Source: an uncultured Clostridia bacterium
GTDB taxonomy: Bacteria; Bacillota; Clostridia; Lachnospirales; CAG-274
Direction: 5' to 3'
Assembly: GCA_947585865.1 (NCBI GenBank)
Contig: CANPXH010000025.1
Span: 1 to 33,426, forward strand
DNA: 33,426 bases
Positions 15,306 through 23,619 of the stretch are shown here, one piece after another (the first letter of the stretch is position 1; each line of letters opens with the position of its first letter). The translations under genes and the position numbers were made by a program. The notes beneath the pieces are model-generated. The model was not told the origin of the DNA, ran no database searches, and saw only the letters and a program-made list of their open reading frames with translations.

Positions 15306-15779
15306 ATGAAAAGAACAATCAGTATATTGCTGGCTGCTGTAATGCTTTTTGCCGTTGGCTGCGGTAAGCAGGGGGAAAAGAATATCGATACGGATTCACT
15401 TGATATAGATGAATTCTATGAAAGCATAGGCTCTATGACAAATGAGGAGCTTGTCACTCTTGACGATACTTATATATCAAATTATTACGGCATAAATATT
15501 GCCGATCTTGACGGATATGTTTTTGCCCAGAGCGAGGATCCCAATTCAGCGGAATCCGTGATAATATTTAAGTGTAAAGACGAAACTAAGCGCAGTGAAT
15601 ATGTAAAAGCCGTTCAAAACGCAATAGTGCAGAAGATAGACGAGCTTAAAAATTACGGACAGCCTGAACAGGCCAAGCTTGCCGAGGACTGCAGCATGAG
15701 TCAGATAGGCGACTTGGTGTATGCGGTGATATCACCTAATGCCGAGGAGATATGCTCCGCTCTTGAAGGGGAATTGTGA
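15306..15779 (+). CDS. DUF4358 lipoprotein
   Basis: A 157-residue lipoprotein with signal peptide and lipobox AVGC (Cys19). The mature domain has short beta-strand-like stretches and the segment ESVIIFKCKDETKRSEYVKAVQNAIVQKI followed by YAVISPNAEEIC, which fits DUF4358. The family is frequent next to MBOAT and SGNH genes in Clostridia, suggesting an accessory role in surface O-acylation; no biochemical role is known to me. Confidence 0.75.
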   Translation: MKRTISILLAAVMLFAVGCGKQGEKNIDTDSLDIDEFYESIGSMTNEELVTLDDTYISNYYGINIADLDGYVFAQSEDPNSAESVIIFKCKDETKRSEYVKAVQNAIVQKIDELKNYGQPEQAKLAEDCSMSQIGDLVYAVISPNAEEICSALEGEL

Positions 15780-15794
15780 TAACGGAGGAGATCA

Positions 15795-17186
15795 GTGTTA
15801 TTTTCTAGTTTGGAATTTATATTTTTGTTCTTGCCAATAGTATGTATACCGTATTTCCTTATTAAAAATATTAAGGTAAGGAACGGCATACTCATATTGG
15901 CAAGCCTGTTTTTCTATTCCTTCGGCGAACCGAAGGCAGTTGTTCTGATGGTGATGTCCATAGTTTTAAACTATGGACTTGCGATTTTAATGGGAAAACA
16001 TACAAATGCAAAGAAATTTTTATTGACGGCTTCAATACTTGTGAATATTGGGCTTTTATTTTGGTATAAATACACAGGTCTGTTTCTTTCAAGCATCAAT
16101 GCCATATTCAGGCTGGATATAGATATACCGCTGATACATCTTCCCATAGGCATTTCGTTTTTTACATTTCAGGCCATGAGTTATGTGATAGACGTATACA
16201 GGGGAGATACTCCCGTTCAGAAAAGGCTTTCGGCGGTAATGCTCTATATATCCTTCTTCCCCCAGCTCATAGCAGGACCTATCGTAAAGTATCACGATAT
16301 AGAAAAGCAGATATACAAAAGAGATATAAGCTTTGCAAAATACTCCGCAGGCTGCAAAAGATTTCTCATAGGTCTTTTCAAAAAGGTGCTCATTGCCAAC
16401 AATGCGGGGCTTTTGTGGGAAAGCATATCCGGGGGAGAGCTTTCTTCTCTTTCTATGGCGGGAGCATGGCTTGGCGCCGTGGCCTACAGTCTGCAGATAT
16501 ATTTTGATTTTTCCGGCTATTCCGATATGGCAATAGGTCTGGCAGGTATATTCGGCTTCGATCTTCTTGAAAATTTTAATTATCCCTATATCTCAAAAAG
16601 CATAAGGGAATTTTGGAGAAGATGGCACATATCCCTTTCCACATGGTTCAAGGAATATCTTTATATTCCCTTAGGCGGCAGCAGGAAGGGAAATATAAGA
16701 ACATATCTGAATCTTATAATAGTGTTTTTGTGTACGGGTATATGGCATGGCGCAAGCTGGAATTTTGTAATATGGGGTATGTGGCACGGACTCTTTTCAA
16801 TAATTGAAAGGCTGAGACCGGGAAAGCTCCTCGACAGATTCAGGATACTGAATCATATATATACGTTGGCTGTTGTTGTTATAGGCTTTGTTATTTTTGC
16901 CATTACCGATCCTTCGGTGCTAAGGGAATATTTGAGCGTAATGCTCCTTAACTCCAACCATATGCTTATAAACGACAGCTTTATGTTCAGCCTGAGATGC
17001 AATGCCGTTATGCTTATTGTCGCAGTGGTATTTTCGGCGCCTTTATACATCCTTATCAGAAACAAATTTAAGGATAATGCGGTATATGCCGCCGCCGAAG
17101 CAGTGCTTTTTATACTTCTGTTCGTGCTGAGCATAGCATATCTTGTAAGCTCGGCTTATAACCCATTTTTATATTTCAGATTTTAG
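15795..17186 (+). CDS. MBOAT O-acyltransferase (AlgI/DltB-like)
   Basis: A 463-residue polytopic membrane protein. It opens with MLFSSLEFIFLFLPI, the typical AlgI-family N terminus, and contains SFFTFQAMSYVIDVYRG, QLIAGPIVKY, FDFSGYSDMAIGLA and the MBOAT core with the two conserved histidines H278 (EFWRRWHISLSTWF) and H318 (GIWHGASW). These proteins pass acyl groups, usually acetyl, across the membrane to extracellular transferases. Translation starts at GTG 15795, five bases after GGAGGAG. It is followed directly by a DHHW protein, the likely acceptor-side partner. Confidence 0.93.
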   Translation: MLFSSLEFIFLFLPIVCIPYFLIKNIKVRNGILILASLFFYSFGEPKAVVLMVMSIVLNYGLAILMGKHTNAKKFLLTASILVNIGLLFWYKYTGLFLSSINAIFRLDIDIPLIHLPIGISFFTFQAMSYVIDVYRGDTPVQKRLSAVMLYISFFPQLIAGPIVKYHDIEKQIYKRDISFAKYSAGCKRFLIGLFKKVLIANNAGLLWESISGGELSSLSMAGAWLGAVAYSLQIYFDFSGYSDMAIGLAGIFGFDLLENFNYPYISKSIREFWRRWHISLSTWFKEYLYIPLGGSRKGNIRTYLNLIIVFLCTGIWHGASWNFVIWGMWHGLFSIIERLRPGKLLDRFRILNHIYTLAVVVIGFVIFAITDPSVLREYLSVMLLNSNHMLINDSFMFSLRCNAVMLIVAVVFSAPLYILIRNKFKDNAVYAAAEAVLFILLFVLSIAYLVSSAYNPFLYFRF

Positions 17187-17195
17187 GTGGATATT

Positions 17196-18299
17196 ATGAA
17201 TAAAGTGATCTCTGTTGTTATCACAATTATAATACTTGTGTTTTCCGCTGCCTTTATGGTTATGCCCAAGTCGGATTTTTCGGAAAACGAAAACCGCAGC
17301 CTGCAGTCCTTTCCCAAGCTTAAGGCGGAGACTGTCCTAAACGGCGAATATATGGAAGACATCACCGCATATATAAGCGATCATTTTCCTATGCGTGAAG
17401 GCTTTGTCACAATCAAAACGCTTTTTGAGAAGGATGTTCTTGGCAGCAGGCTCATAAACGGCATATATATATGCGGCGATATGTATATAGAGGACTACAA
17501 AAGACCTAAAAACACCCAAAGGATAATAGATACATTCAATAAATTCGCCAAAGATCTGGGGGATAAAAAGGCTGATATAATGCTTGTACCCACGGCTGTT
17601 GAAATATATAACGACAGGCTGCCCCTTTTTGCTTCTCCTTTGTCTCAGCTCAGGACTATGGATGATATATATTCATCTGTGGACTGCCGCTGCATAGATG
17701 ATCTCTATGATGAGCTTATACTTGAAAAGCAAAAGGGCAGGAAGCTTTTCTACAGCCTGGATCATCACTGGACAACAGAAGGCGCCTATGTGGGCTATGT
17801 CACCTACTGCAAGGCAAAGGGATTTGAGCCGCTGCCCGAAAGCGCCTTTGATATAAAGACGGTCACAGAGGACTTCAAGGGCACGATATATTCAAAGCTG
17901 AACGATATCACCCTTAAGGGCGAGGAAATACACGTATACGATAGGCCTCTCGATGTAACGGTGCTCTATGACGGCAAGGAGAGCAGCTCCTTGTATAATT
18001 ACGAATACCTTGATAAAAAGGACAAGTATTCACTTTTTTTAAACAATATACATTCCTTTGTGGAAATTACAAATAATAATACCGACAGCACCAAAACATT
18101 GGCTGTGGCAAAGGACAGCTATGCCAACTCAATGATACCCTTTCTTGTTAATCACTACAAGAAAATATATGTATTCGATACAAGGAGCTATAAGGGCGCC
18201 GTAAGCGATATTGTAAAGAAAAACAATATAGACGATGTTCTTATTCTTTACAATATGAATACAATAGATACGGATACAGGCGTAAATGTAATATATTAG
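17196..18299 (+). CDS. DHHW (AlgX/AlgJ-like) extracellular O-acylation protein
   Basis: A 367-residue protein with an N-terminal signal anchor (about residues 5-24) and an extracytoplasmic SGNH-like domain carrying the name-giving motif DHHWT at residues 189-193. The segment FSENENRSLQSFP after the anchor and VAKDSYANSMIPFLVNHYKKIYVFDTRSY near the C terminus match AlgJ/AlgX-type acetyltransferases that receive acyl groups from the MBOAT protein. ATG 17196 is preferred to GTG 17187, because AGGTGG precedes it by 5 bases. The upstream MBOAT stop is 9 bases away, so the pair is certainly co-transcribed. Confidence 0.88.
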   Translation: MNKVISVVITIIILVFSAAFMVMPKSDFSENENRSLQSFPKLKAETVLNGEYMEDITAYISDHFPMREGFVTIKTLFEKDVLGSRLINGIYICGDMYIEDYKRPKNTQRIIDTFNKFAKDLGDKKADIMLVPTAVEIYNDRLPLFASPLSQLRTMDDIYSSVDCRCIDDLYDELILEKQKGRKLFYSLDHHWTTEGAYVGYVTYCKAKGFEPLPESAFDIKTVTEDFKGTIYSKLNDITLKGEEIHVYDRPLDVTVLYDGKESSSLYNYEYLDKKDKYSLFLNNIHSFVEITNNNTDSTKTLAVAKDSYANSMIPFLVNHYKKIYVFDTRSYKGAVSDIVKKNNIDDVLILYNMNTIDTDTGVNVIY

Positions 18300-18310
18300 G
18301 AAGTAAAAAT

Positions 18311-18841
18311 ATGATATGGGAACAAGATATTCTTAATTTCATAGCCGATAATTTGCACTGCCCTATGCTTGATAAATTTTTTGTGTTTATTACAGGGCTG
18401 GGAAATGCAGGCATCATATGGATACTTATAACTGCGCTGCTCCTTTTGGGGAAAAGAACAAGGGCGGCGGGTATAGCTTCGGCATTTTCCCTGGTGCTTG
18501 CGCTTATATTTGTAAACATCACGATAAAGCCGCTTTTTGACAGAGTGCGCCCCTTTGCGGCGGATACGTCTCTTTTGAGAGGAGTGCTTATAGAGCTGCC
18601 ATCAGACGGCTCATTTCCTTCGGGGCACACGGCGGCGGGCTTTGCCGCTTCAACGGCAGTGTTTTGCCATAACAGAAGGATAGGTATACTTATGTATGTA
18701 TTGGCTTTTTTCATAGGCGTAAGCAGGCTGTATCTGTGTGTGCATTTTCCTACGGATGTTGTATTCGGCGCCTTGATAGGCACTGCCTTGGGAGCCTTGG
18801 GATATTATATATCAAAGCGCTGCCGCTCACGGCTTTGCTAG
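18311..18841 (+). CDS. PAP2 family membrane phosphatase
   Basis: A 176-residue membrane protein with about five helices and the three PAP2 phosphatase motifs: K73 and R80-P81 in KPLFDRVRP, P103-SGH106 in PSGHTA, and S138-R139 with H145 and D149 in SRLYLCVHFPTD. Members dephosphorylate undecaprenyl pyrophosphate or phosphatidic acid-type lipids. Following polymer-modification genes by 11 bases, a role in recycling the lipid carrier is plausible but unproven. The gap after it (18842-18951) shows no gene. Confidence 0.9.
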   Translation: MIWEQDILNFIADNLHCPMLDKFFVFITGLGNAGIIWILITALLLLGKRTRAAGIASAFSLVLALIFVNITIKPLFDRVRPFAADTSLLRGVLIELPSDGSFPSGHTAAGFAASTAVFCHNRRIGILMYVLAFFIGVSRLYLCVHFPTDVVFGALIGTALGALGYYISKRCRSRLC

Positions 18842-18951
18842 GCCGTATGTTATTTGCGCCAGCAGGCATTAAAAGGTGCGGCCGAACATCGGCGGCAAGT
18901 GTTCTTTGAGAAAACAAAGGATTATATTTTACCCGAAATAACAAAAAAATA

Positions 18952-18981
18952 TTGACAAAAGCCATTGATCTGTGTTATCAT
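18952..18981 (+). promoter_or_regulatory. Promoter of the tRNA operon
   Basis: TTGACA (18952-18957), an 18-bp spacer and TATCAT (18976-18981) end 15 bp before the first tRNA. Confidence 0.7.
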
Positions 18982-18996
18982 ATTTCTGTTGATCAT

Positions 18997-19067
18997 AGCG
19001 GCTTGGTTAAGTGGTATAACGTTCGCCTCCAAAGCGAAAATTGAGAGTTCGATTCTTTCAGCCGCTG
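18997..19067 (+). tRNA. tRNA-Trp (CCA)
   Basis: The acceptor stem AGCGGCT pairs with AGCCGCT (19060-19066) with discriminator G. The D arm is GTTA/TAAC, and the anticodon stem TTCGC/GCGAA closes loop CTCCAAA with anticodon CCA at 19029-19031. The T arm is GAGAG/CTTTC around TTCGATT. No CCA end is encoded. Confidence 0.93.
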
Positions 19068-19070
19068 TAT

Positions 19071-19142
19071 GCGCGAGTGGCTCAGTGGTAGAGCATCGCC
19101 TTGCCAAGGCGAGGGCCGCGGGTTCAAATCCCGTCTCGCGCT
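19071..19142 (+). tRNA. tRNA-Gly (GCC)
   Basis: The acceptor stem GCGCGAG pairs with CTCGCGC (19135-19141), with discriminator T. The D arm is GCTC/GAGC, and the anticodon stem TCGCC/GGCGA closes loop TTGCCAA with anticodon GCC at 19103-19105. The T loop is TTCAAAT. It begins 3 bases after tRNA-Trp, and the pair is co-transcribed. Confidence 0.95.
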
Positions 19143-19148
19143 TTCCGA

Positions 19149-19173
19149 GGGCTTCTTTACGAGAAGCCTTTTT
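19149..19173 (+). terminator. Intrinsic terminator of the tRNA operon
   Basis: GGCTTCT (19150-19156) pairs with AGAAGCC (19162-19168) and is followed by five Ts. Confidence 0.85.
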
Positions 19174-19225
19174 GTTGTTTAAAAGGCTAATTGTCCAAAA
19201 GGTATGTTATAAGGAGGGCTTATAC

Positions 19226-19492
19226 ATGCAGTTGAAATATGATAACAAGGGCGTATGCTCTACGCAGACGATACTTGATCTGGATGACGATACCCATATT
19301 ATAAAAAGCTGTGAGATAGTGGGAGGCTGTATGGGCAACACCCAAGGCATTTCCTCCCTTTTGGTAGGCATGAAGGCGGAAGACGCCATAGAGAGGATGA
19401 AGGGCATAAAATGCGGCTTTCGTTCCACCTCCTGCCCGGATCAGATATCTATTGCTCTTACAAAGGCGCTTGATGAATTAAAGGTCAAGTAA
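19226..19492 (+). CDS. TSCPD domain protein (TIGR03905-like)
   Basis: An 88-residue protein with conserved cysteines in GGCMGN, KCGFR and the name-giving TSCPDQ near residue 70. The domain also occurs at the C terminus of some ribonucleotide reductases; stand-alone copies like this are common in Clostridia and have no known function, though the cysteines suggest metal or redox chemistry. ATG 19226 follows AAGGAGG by 8 bases. A much longer ORF in the same frame runs back through both tRNA genes and is not credible. Confidence 0.85.
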   Translation: MQLKYDNKGVCSTQTILDLDDDTHIIKSCEIVGGCMGNTQGISSLLVGMKAEDAIERMKGIKCGFRSTSCPDQISIALTKALDELKVK

Positions 19493-19552
19493 TTATTCTA
19501 AAAGGCTCTTTTTGTTCATATAATCAAATAGGTATGAACAAGGAGGGCTTTT

Positions 19553-19822
19553 ATGAGAGCCGATATAGCCGAGCGCTCCCTTGAAATAGGGAAGTATATA
19601 TGCGAAACGAAAAAGACTATAAGGGCGGCAGCAAAGGTATGGGGTATCTCCAAATCCACATGCCATAAAGACCTGGTCGACCGTTTGCCTAAAATAGATC
19701 CTGTTCTTGCGGAAAATGTCAAGGTGATACTTGCCTACCATAAGGCACAAAGGCATATTTTGGGCGGCAGGGCAACGGCGGCAAAATGGAAAAATGCAAA
19801 CAGAAATGTAATGGGAAGCTGA
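19553..19822 (+). CDS. spoIIID: Sporulation transcription regulator SpoIIID
   Basis: An 89-residue DNA-binding protein closely matching B. subtilis SpoIIID: ERSLEIGKYICETKKTIRAAAKVWGISKSTCHKDLVDRLPKI is recognisable through the helix-turn-helix, with the basic C-terminal segment AYHKAQRHILGGRATAAKW. SpoIIID acts in the mother cell after SigE, activating and repressing genes for coat and cortex formation and the switch to SigK. ATG 19553 follows AAGGAGGGC. Its presence indicates that the host belongs to an endospore-forming lineage. Confidence 0.95.
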   Translation: MRADIAERSLEIGKYICETKKTIRAAAKVWGISKSTCHKDLVDRLPKIDPVLAENVKVILAYHKAQRHILGGRATAAKWKNANRNVMGS

Positions 19823-19839
19823 TAAGGCTTCCTTTTTTT
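19814..19839 (+). terminator. Intrinsic terminator overlapping the spoIIID stop
   Basis: GGAAGC (19814-19819) pairs with GCTTCC (19827-19832), then seven Ts. The stop codon lies in the loop. Confidence 0.85.
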
Positions 19840-19909
19840 ATTATAAGGCTGCGGTGTAAAGACATATAAACGGACACGCTGCAGGCCTGACCGCAGGCAG
19901 CTTTGAGCA

Positions 19910-19940
19910 CAGCCGCCTGTAAGCAGGTCGGCTGATATTT
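19910..19940 (+). other. Leader hairpin upstream of the oxidoreductase operon
   Basis: CAGCCGCCTG (19910-19919) pairs with CAGGTCGGCTG (19924-19934), leaving one bulged T, and is followed by ATATTTTTT. It may be an attenuator or a second terminator. The interval 19840-20003 shows no ORF, clear promoter or known riboswitch. Confidence 0.45.
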
Positions 19941-20003
19941 TTTACTGCATACAATCCTGTTTTTGGCACATACTAACAGCAATACCATTTAAGGAGGGTC
20001 AAT

Positions 20004-21014
20004 ATGTACTTAAAAAAGGATATGTATGAAATAAGGCTGGAAAGCATAGGCGGGTTCGGCGCCAATCTTACGGGAAAGCTGTTAGGCGAGATAGGGGCAA
20101 AGCATATGGGTGTGGAGACTCAAAGCTTTGCTTCATACGGCTCTGAAAAAAGGGGCTCTCCCGTAAAGGCTTATATACGCTATTCAAACAGCGAGATACG
20201 TCTCAACGAGCCTGTGCGTGAGCCGGATATGCTTGCCATATTCGTAATGAGCCTTGCAGGCAAGGAGGATCTTATGGCGGGAGTGGATGAAAATACCGAC
20301 GTCGTCGTAAATTCCCATGAGGAGCACGACAAGGTAAGAGACAGGCTCAGAATGCATAAGGGCAGGCTTTGGGTGGTGGATGCCCTTGACATAGCCCTGG
20401 AGTGCAAAAGCAGGCTCAATATGGTAATGATGGGGGCGTGTGCAAGGGCAAGCGGCTTCATACCTCTTGAATTTGCCGAGGAGGTGGTAAAGGAGGTGCT
20501 TGGCAGCAAGTATCCCGAAAAGACCACCGCCAATTTAATGGCTCTTAAAATGGGATATTCAAGAGCGGTGTGCAAGGAGTATACCGATGATAAATATCCC
20601 TACGAAAAATATAAGGAGCCTCAGAGAGTGAAGGGCTGGAAAACAGGAGAGATAGGAGGCATCAACCCGGAGTTCGGCAATTCCGTTACAAACAGCCTTG
20701 TGGGCTGCCGTGAAGGCTATGTGCCTCACTTCATAAGAGAAAAGTGTATCGACTGCGGGCTGTGTGACAGCACCTGTCCGGATATGGTGTTTCAGTTTGA
20801 AAACGGTGTAAACAAAGGAATGGATCTGTACCATTGCAAGGGCTGTATGCGCTGTGTTGAAATATGCCCGACTCATGCTCTTGTTGAGGTCGAGGAGGAC
20901 AAGTATGATGACAATATCGGCTGCATCGATCTTATAAACAAAGAATTTCTATTTACGGACATAGGCGAAAACAGTTGGGTAGACAGCGAGAGTACAAACA
21001 ATCAGGAGGTATAG
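20004..21014 (+). CDS. 2-oxoacid:ferredoxin oxidoreductase, fused gamma-delta subunit
   Basis: A 336-residue fusion. Residues about 8-190 are the gamma (CoA-binding) domain, with GGFGANLTGKLLGE and the charged YGSEKRGSPVKAYIRYS segment. Residues about 240-300 are the delta ferredoxin domain with two [4Fe-4S] clusters: C248-C251-C254-C258 and C278-C281-C284-C288. These carry electrons from the thiamine-diphosphate site to ferredoxin. AAGGAGG precedes the ATG. The alpha-beta gene starts one base after its stop. Whether the substrate is pyruvate, a branched-chain 2-oxoacid or another 2-oxoacid cannot be read from sequence. Confidence 0.9.
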   Translation: MYLKKDMYEIRLESIGGFGANLTGKLLGEIGAKHMGVETQSFASYGSEKRGSPVKAYIRYSNSEIRLNEPVREPDMLAIFVMSLAGKEDLMAGVDENTDVVVNSHEEHDKVRDRLRMHKGRLWVVDALDIALECKSRLNMVMMGACARASGFIPLEFAEEVVKEVLGSKYPEKTTANLMALKMGYSRAVCKEYTDDKYPYEKYKEPQRVKGWKTGEIGGINPEFGNSVTNSLVGCREGYVPHFIREKCIDCGLCDSTCPDMVFQFENGVNKGMDLYHCKGCMRCVEICPTHALVEVEEDKYDDNIGCIDLINKEFLFTDIGENSWVDSESTNNQEV

Positions 21015-21015
21015 T

Positions 21016-23226
21016 ATGCTTTCACAGAAAATGGTTTTTGCAAGCGGAAACGAGGCGGCGGTACATGCCGCAAAGCAAATAGATTATCACGTAATGGGAT
21101 ATTATCCCATCACTCCTTCAACACAGGTGGCGGAGGGGCTTGACCTTTTGAAGAGCAAGGGCGATGTGAACACCGTGATGATAGCGGCGGAGGGCGAGCA
21201 TTCTGCAGCGGGAATATGTTATGGCAGCTCTCTTACGGGAGCAAGGGTGCTGAATGCCACATCCGCCAACGGCCTTTTGTATGCACTTGAGCAGCTACCC
21301 GTACAGTCGGGCACAAGAACGCCTATGGTAATGAACGTGGCCTGCCGTACCGTATCGGCTCCTCTTTGCATAAAGGGCGACCACAGCGACATTATGTATA
21401 CGCTCAACTGCGGCTGGATAATATTCTTTGCAAGGGATAATCAGGAGGTTTACGATTTCAATATAATAGGCCTTAAGGTAGCCGAAAAGGTGAAGCTGCC
21501 CGTGATCGTTGCCTATGATGGCTTTTTCACAAGTCATCAGAAAAAGAAAATGGAGATATTTGAAAATGACGAGGATGTAAAAAAATATATAGGCGAATAT
21601 AAGCCCGATTATACTTGTATAGACTGTGACGCTCCGGTTACCATAGGCTCCTATATGAATGAGCCGGATATTATAAACAACAAGTATCGGCTGAATATTG
21701 CCATGGAGGAAGCAAAGGGCGTTATAGCCTGTGAATTTAACCGCTACAATGAATTGACAGGCAGAGACTACAACATCATACACAAATATATGACAGATGA
21801 TGCGGAGGTCATTTTCATAGTTCTCGGCTCGGCTTTCGACACAAGCAGAGCGGCTGTGGACAATATGAGAGAAAAGGGCTATAAGGTGGGAGTGCTGACA
21901 ATACAGCTTTTAAGGCCGTTCTTTGCCCGTGAGCTTTCGGGAGCGTGCAGAAATGCCAAGGTGATAGTCGTAGGTGAAAGACAGGACAGCTACGGCAGCA
22001 ACGGCGGCAATCTTTCAAAGGAAATAAAGTCCGCCTTTTACGACCATGACGTGAGAGCAAAGGTGATAACAAGAGTGTTTGGTCTGGGCGGCAAGGACTT
22101 CTATGTGGAGGATGCGGAAAATATGCTTTGGCTCGGCATAGAATCCCTTGAATTCAAGGATATTTACAAGTTTGATTATTACGGCGCCTACAGGGGAGAA
22201 GGCTATGAAAACAAGAAATACTTTGAACCTGTTACGGAAAAGAATTCGGTTCTCGGCTATAAGGTGGAGGAAAAGGAAAACGGCGTCGTTTTAAAGGATA
22301 TAAACCTTAAGAAGGCAACGCAGATGCCAAAAAGACTTGTGGCGGGTCACAGCGCCTGTGCGGGCTGCGGTATCCCCGTAAATGTAAATCTGCTTTTAAA
22401 AGGCATAGAAGGAAATGTGGTGCTCATATTCAATACGGGCTGCGGTATGGTAGTCACAACGGGCTATCCCATGACTTCGTTCAGAGTAAACTATATACAC
22501 AATCTTTTTCAAAACACAGCCGCAACTCTGAGCGGCGTTGTAGAGGGATATAAGGAAAGACAGAGAAGGGGAGAGATACCCGAAGGCAAGATAACTTTTA
22601 TAATGGTATGCGGCGATGGCGGCATGGATATAGGATTGGGCTCCGCCTTGGGCACCGCTGCACGAAACCACAATATGATAATATTCGAGTATGACAACGG
22701 CGGCTATATGAATACAGGCTATCAGTACAGCTATACCACGCCTATGGGCGCACGCTCCGCTACGAGCCATGTGGGCAGGGCGGAAAGCGGCAAGCCTTTT
22801 ATCCACAAGGATACGCCTATGCTCTTCAAGGCAACGGGAATACCATATGTTGCCACTGTTGCGGAAAATCAGCCTATGGACTTTATAAAGAAGGCCAAGA
22901 AGGCACAGTACTATGCCGACAATCACGGCTTGGCTTATATAAAGGCTCTTTCCGCCTGCCCTCTTAACTGGAACGATCCGCCCAGACATGAAAGAGAGGT
23001 TATCGCAAAGGCAGTGGAGTGCTGCTATCATCCTCTTTTTGAAATAGAAAACGGAAAGACACGTATCACCTATATGCCCAAAAAGAAAACAGAAGTTATA
23101 GATTTTCTGGGCGCTATGGGAAGAACGAAGCACCTTGTCAAGGATGAGTACAAGCATATAGTAGACGCTGTGCAAGCAGAGGTGGACAGAAGATGGGAGG
23201 ATCTGCTTAAGGAAAATGAAAAATGA
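21016..23226 (+). CDS. 2-oxoacid:ferredoxin oxidoreductase, fused alpha-beta subunit
   Basis: A 736-residue fusion. Residues 1-410 are the alpha domain, with YYPITPSTQVAE (29-40), AEGEHSAAG (58-66) and TSANGL, which shape the substrate pocket. Residues about 438-736 are the beta domain: C448 and C451 in SACAGCG start the cluster-binding set, and residues 533-561 (GDGGMDIGLG ... EYDN) form the thiamine-diphosphate/Mg site. With the upstream gene it makes a complete enzyme: 2-oxoacid + CoA + oxidised ferredoxin to acyl-CoA + CO2 + reduced ferredoxin. The usual forms are four separate genes or one NifJ polypeptide; a gamma-delta plus alpha-beta split is less common. Confidence 0.92.
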   Translation: MLSQKMVFASGNEAAVHAAKQIDYHVMGYYPITPSTQVAEGLDLLKSKGDVNTVMIAAEGEHSAAGICYGSSLTGARVLNATSANGLLYALEQLPVQSGTRTPMVMNVACRTVSAPLCIKGDHSDIMYTLNCGWIIFFARDNQEVYDFNIIGLKVAEKVKLPVIVAYDGFFTSHQKKKMEIFENDEDVKKYIGEYKPDYTCIDCDAPVTIGSYMNEPDIINNKYRLNIAMEEAKGVIACEFNRYNELTGRDYNIIHKYMTDDAEVIFIVLGSAFDTSRAAVDNMREKGYKVGVLTIQLLRPFFARELSGACRNAKVIVVGERQDSYGSNGGNLSKEIKSAFYDHDVRAKVITRVFGLGGKDFYVEDAENMLWLGIESLEFKDIYKFDYYGAYRGEGYENKKYFEPVTEKNSVLGYKVEEKENGVVLKDINLKKATQMPKRLVAGHSACAGCGIPVNVNLLLKGIEGNVVLIFNTGCGMVVTTGYPMTSFRVNYIHNLFQNTAATLSGVVEGYKERQRRGEIPEGKITFIMVCGDGGMDIGLGSALGTAARNHNMIIFEYDNGGYMNTGYQYSYTTPMGARSATSHVGRAESGKPFIHKDTPMLFKATGIPYVATVAENQPMDFIKKAKKAQYYADNHGLAYIKALSACPLNWNDPPRHEREVIAKAVECCYHPLFEIENGKTRITYMPKKKTEVIDFLGAMGRTKHLVKDEYKHIVDAVQAEVDRRWEDLLKENEK

Positions 23227-23229
23227 TCC

Positions 23230-23393
23230 GATGCTGCGGCATCAAAGGCGCTGCTCTATCGAGATAACCTTAAAAAAAGCCTCCCACGGCTCAAAGACCG
23301 CCAAGGGGAGGCGGAAGCCCATGGGTCGGCGGCACAGCCGCCGACCGGGGGATACATATGTGCTGCCAAGCTTTTACTCAGTGCAGCTTTTTT
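23230..23393. repeat. GC-rich multi-hairpin element, possible interspersed repeat
   Basis: Three stems lie in a GC-rich patch: GATGC/GCATC (23230-23243), GCCTCCC/GGGAGGC (23279-23285 with 23306-23312) and GGTCGGCGGC/GCCGCCGACC (23324-23346, ACA loop). A weaker GCTGC/GCAGC hairpin with six Ts (23362-23393) could terminate the oxidoreductase operon. The layout, a stem ending in GGGGAGG followed by a second strong stem, recalls short interspersed palindromic repeats common in Clostridia. The rest of the gap to 23619 is AT-rich, without a gene. Confidence 0.5.
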
Positions 23394-23486
23394 GCGTCGT
23401 GAAATTATTGAACAAATACAAAAAAATATATATCTATTATACAATTTTACCAAAATGCATAAATTTGCATAAAAAATAAAGGAAAT

Positions 23487-23514
23487 TTGGTTTATTTGTG
23501 GAATAATATATTTT
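23487..23514 (+). promoter_or_regulatory. Weak candidate promoter for the EF-G-2 gene
   Basis: TTGGTT (23487-23492), 16 bp, TATTTT (23509-23514) in an AT-rich region. The predicted transcript would start at about the palindrome at 23520. Confidence 0.3.
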
Positions 23515-23519
23515 ATAAG

Positions 23520-23535
23520 GCACAAGCTCTTGTGC
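23520..23535. promoter_or_regulatory. Perfect 16-bp palindrome in the EF-G-2 leader
   Basis: GCACAAGCTCTTGTGC is a complete dyad 85 bp before the start codon. A 2-nt loop makes a stable RNA hairpin unlikely, so it fits a protein-binding operator better. The binding protein is unknown. Confidence 0.4.
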
Positions 23536-23619
23536 AAAGTATGAATACGAAAAAAATGACAATAGATACATATCGTAAATATTGCACAAATCAGAAAGAC
23601 AAAGGAGTTGGGTTATTCT

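Noticed and set aside
18997..19142. tRNA genes as a phage attachment site
   Set aside because: No phage genes or integrase are adjacent, and I see no duplicated tRNA 3' end in the window.
18965..19225. Upstream extension of the TSCPD gene through the tRNAs
   Set aside because: The frame is open by chance. Both tRNAs fold well, a terminator intervenes, and AAGGAGG marks the start at 19226.
23216..23479. An 87-aa plus-strand ORF after the oxidoreductase
   Set aside because: It overlaps the previous stop and runs through the GC-rich hairpins into AT-rich sequence. Its composition is erratic and no family is visible.
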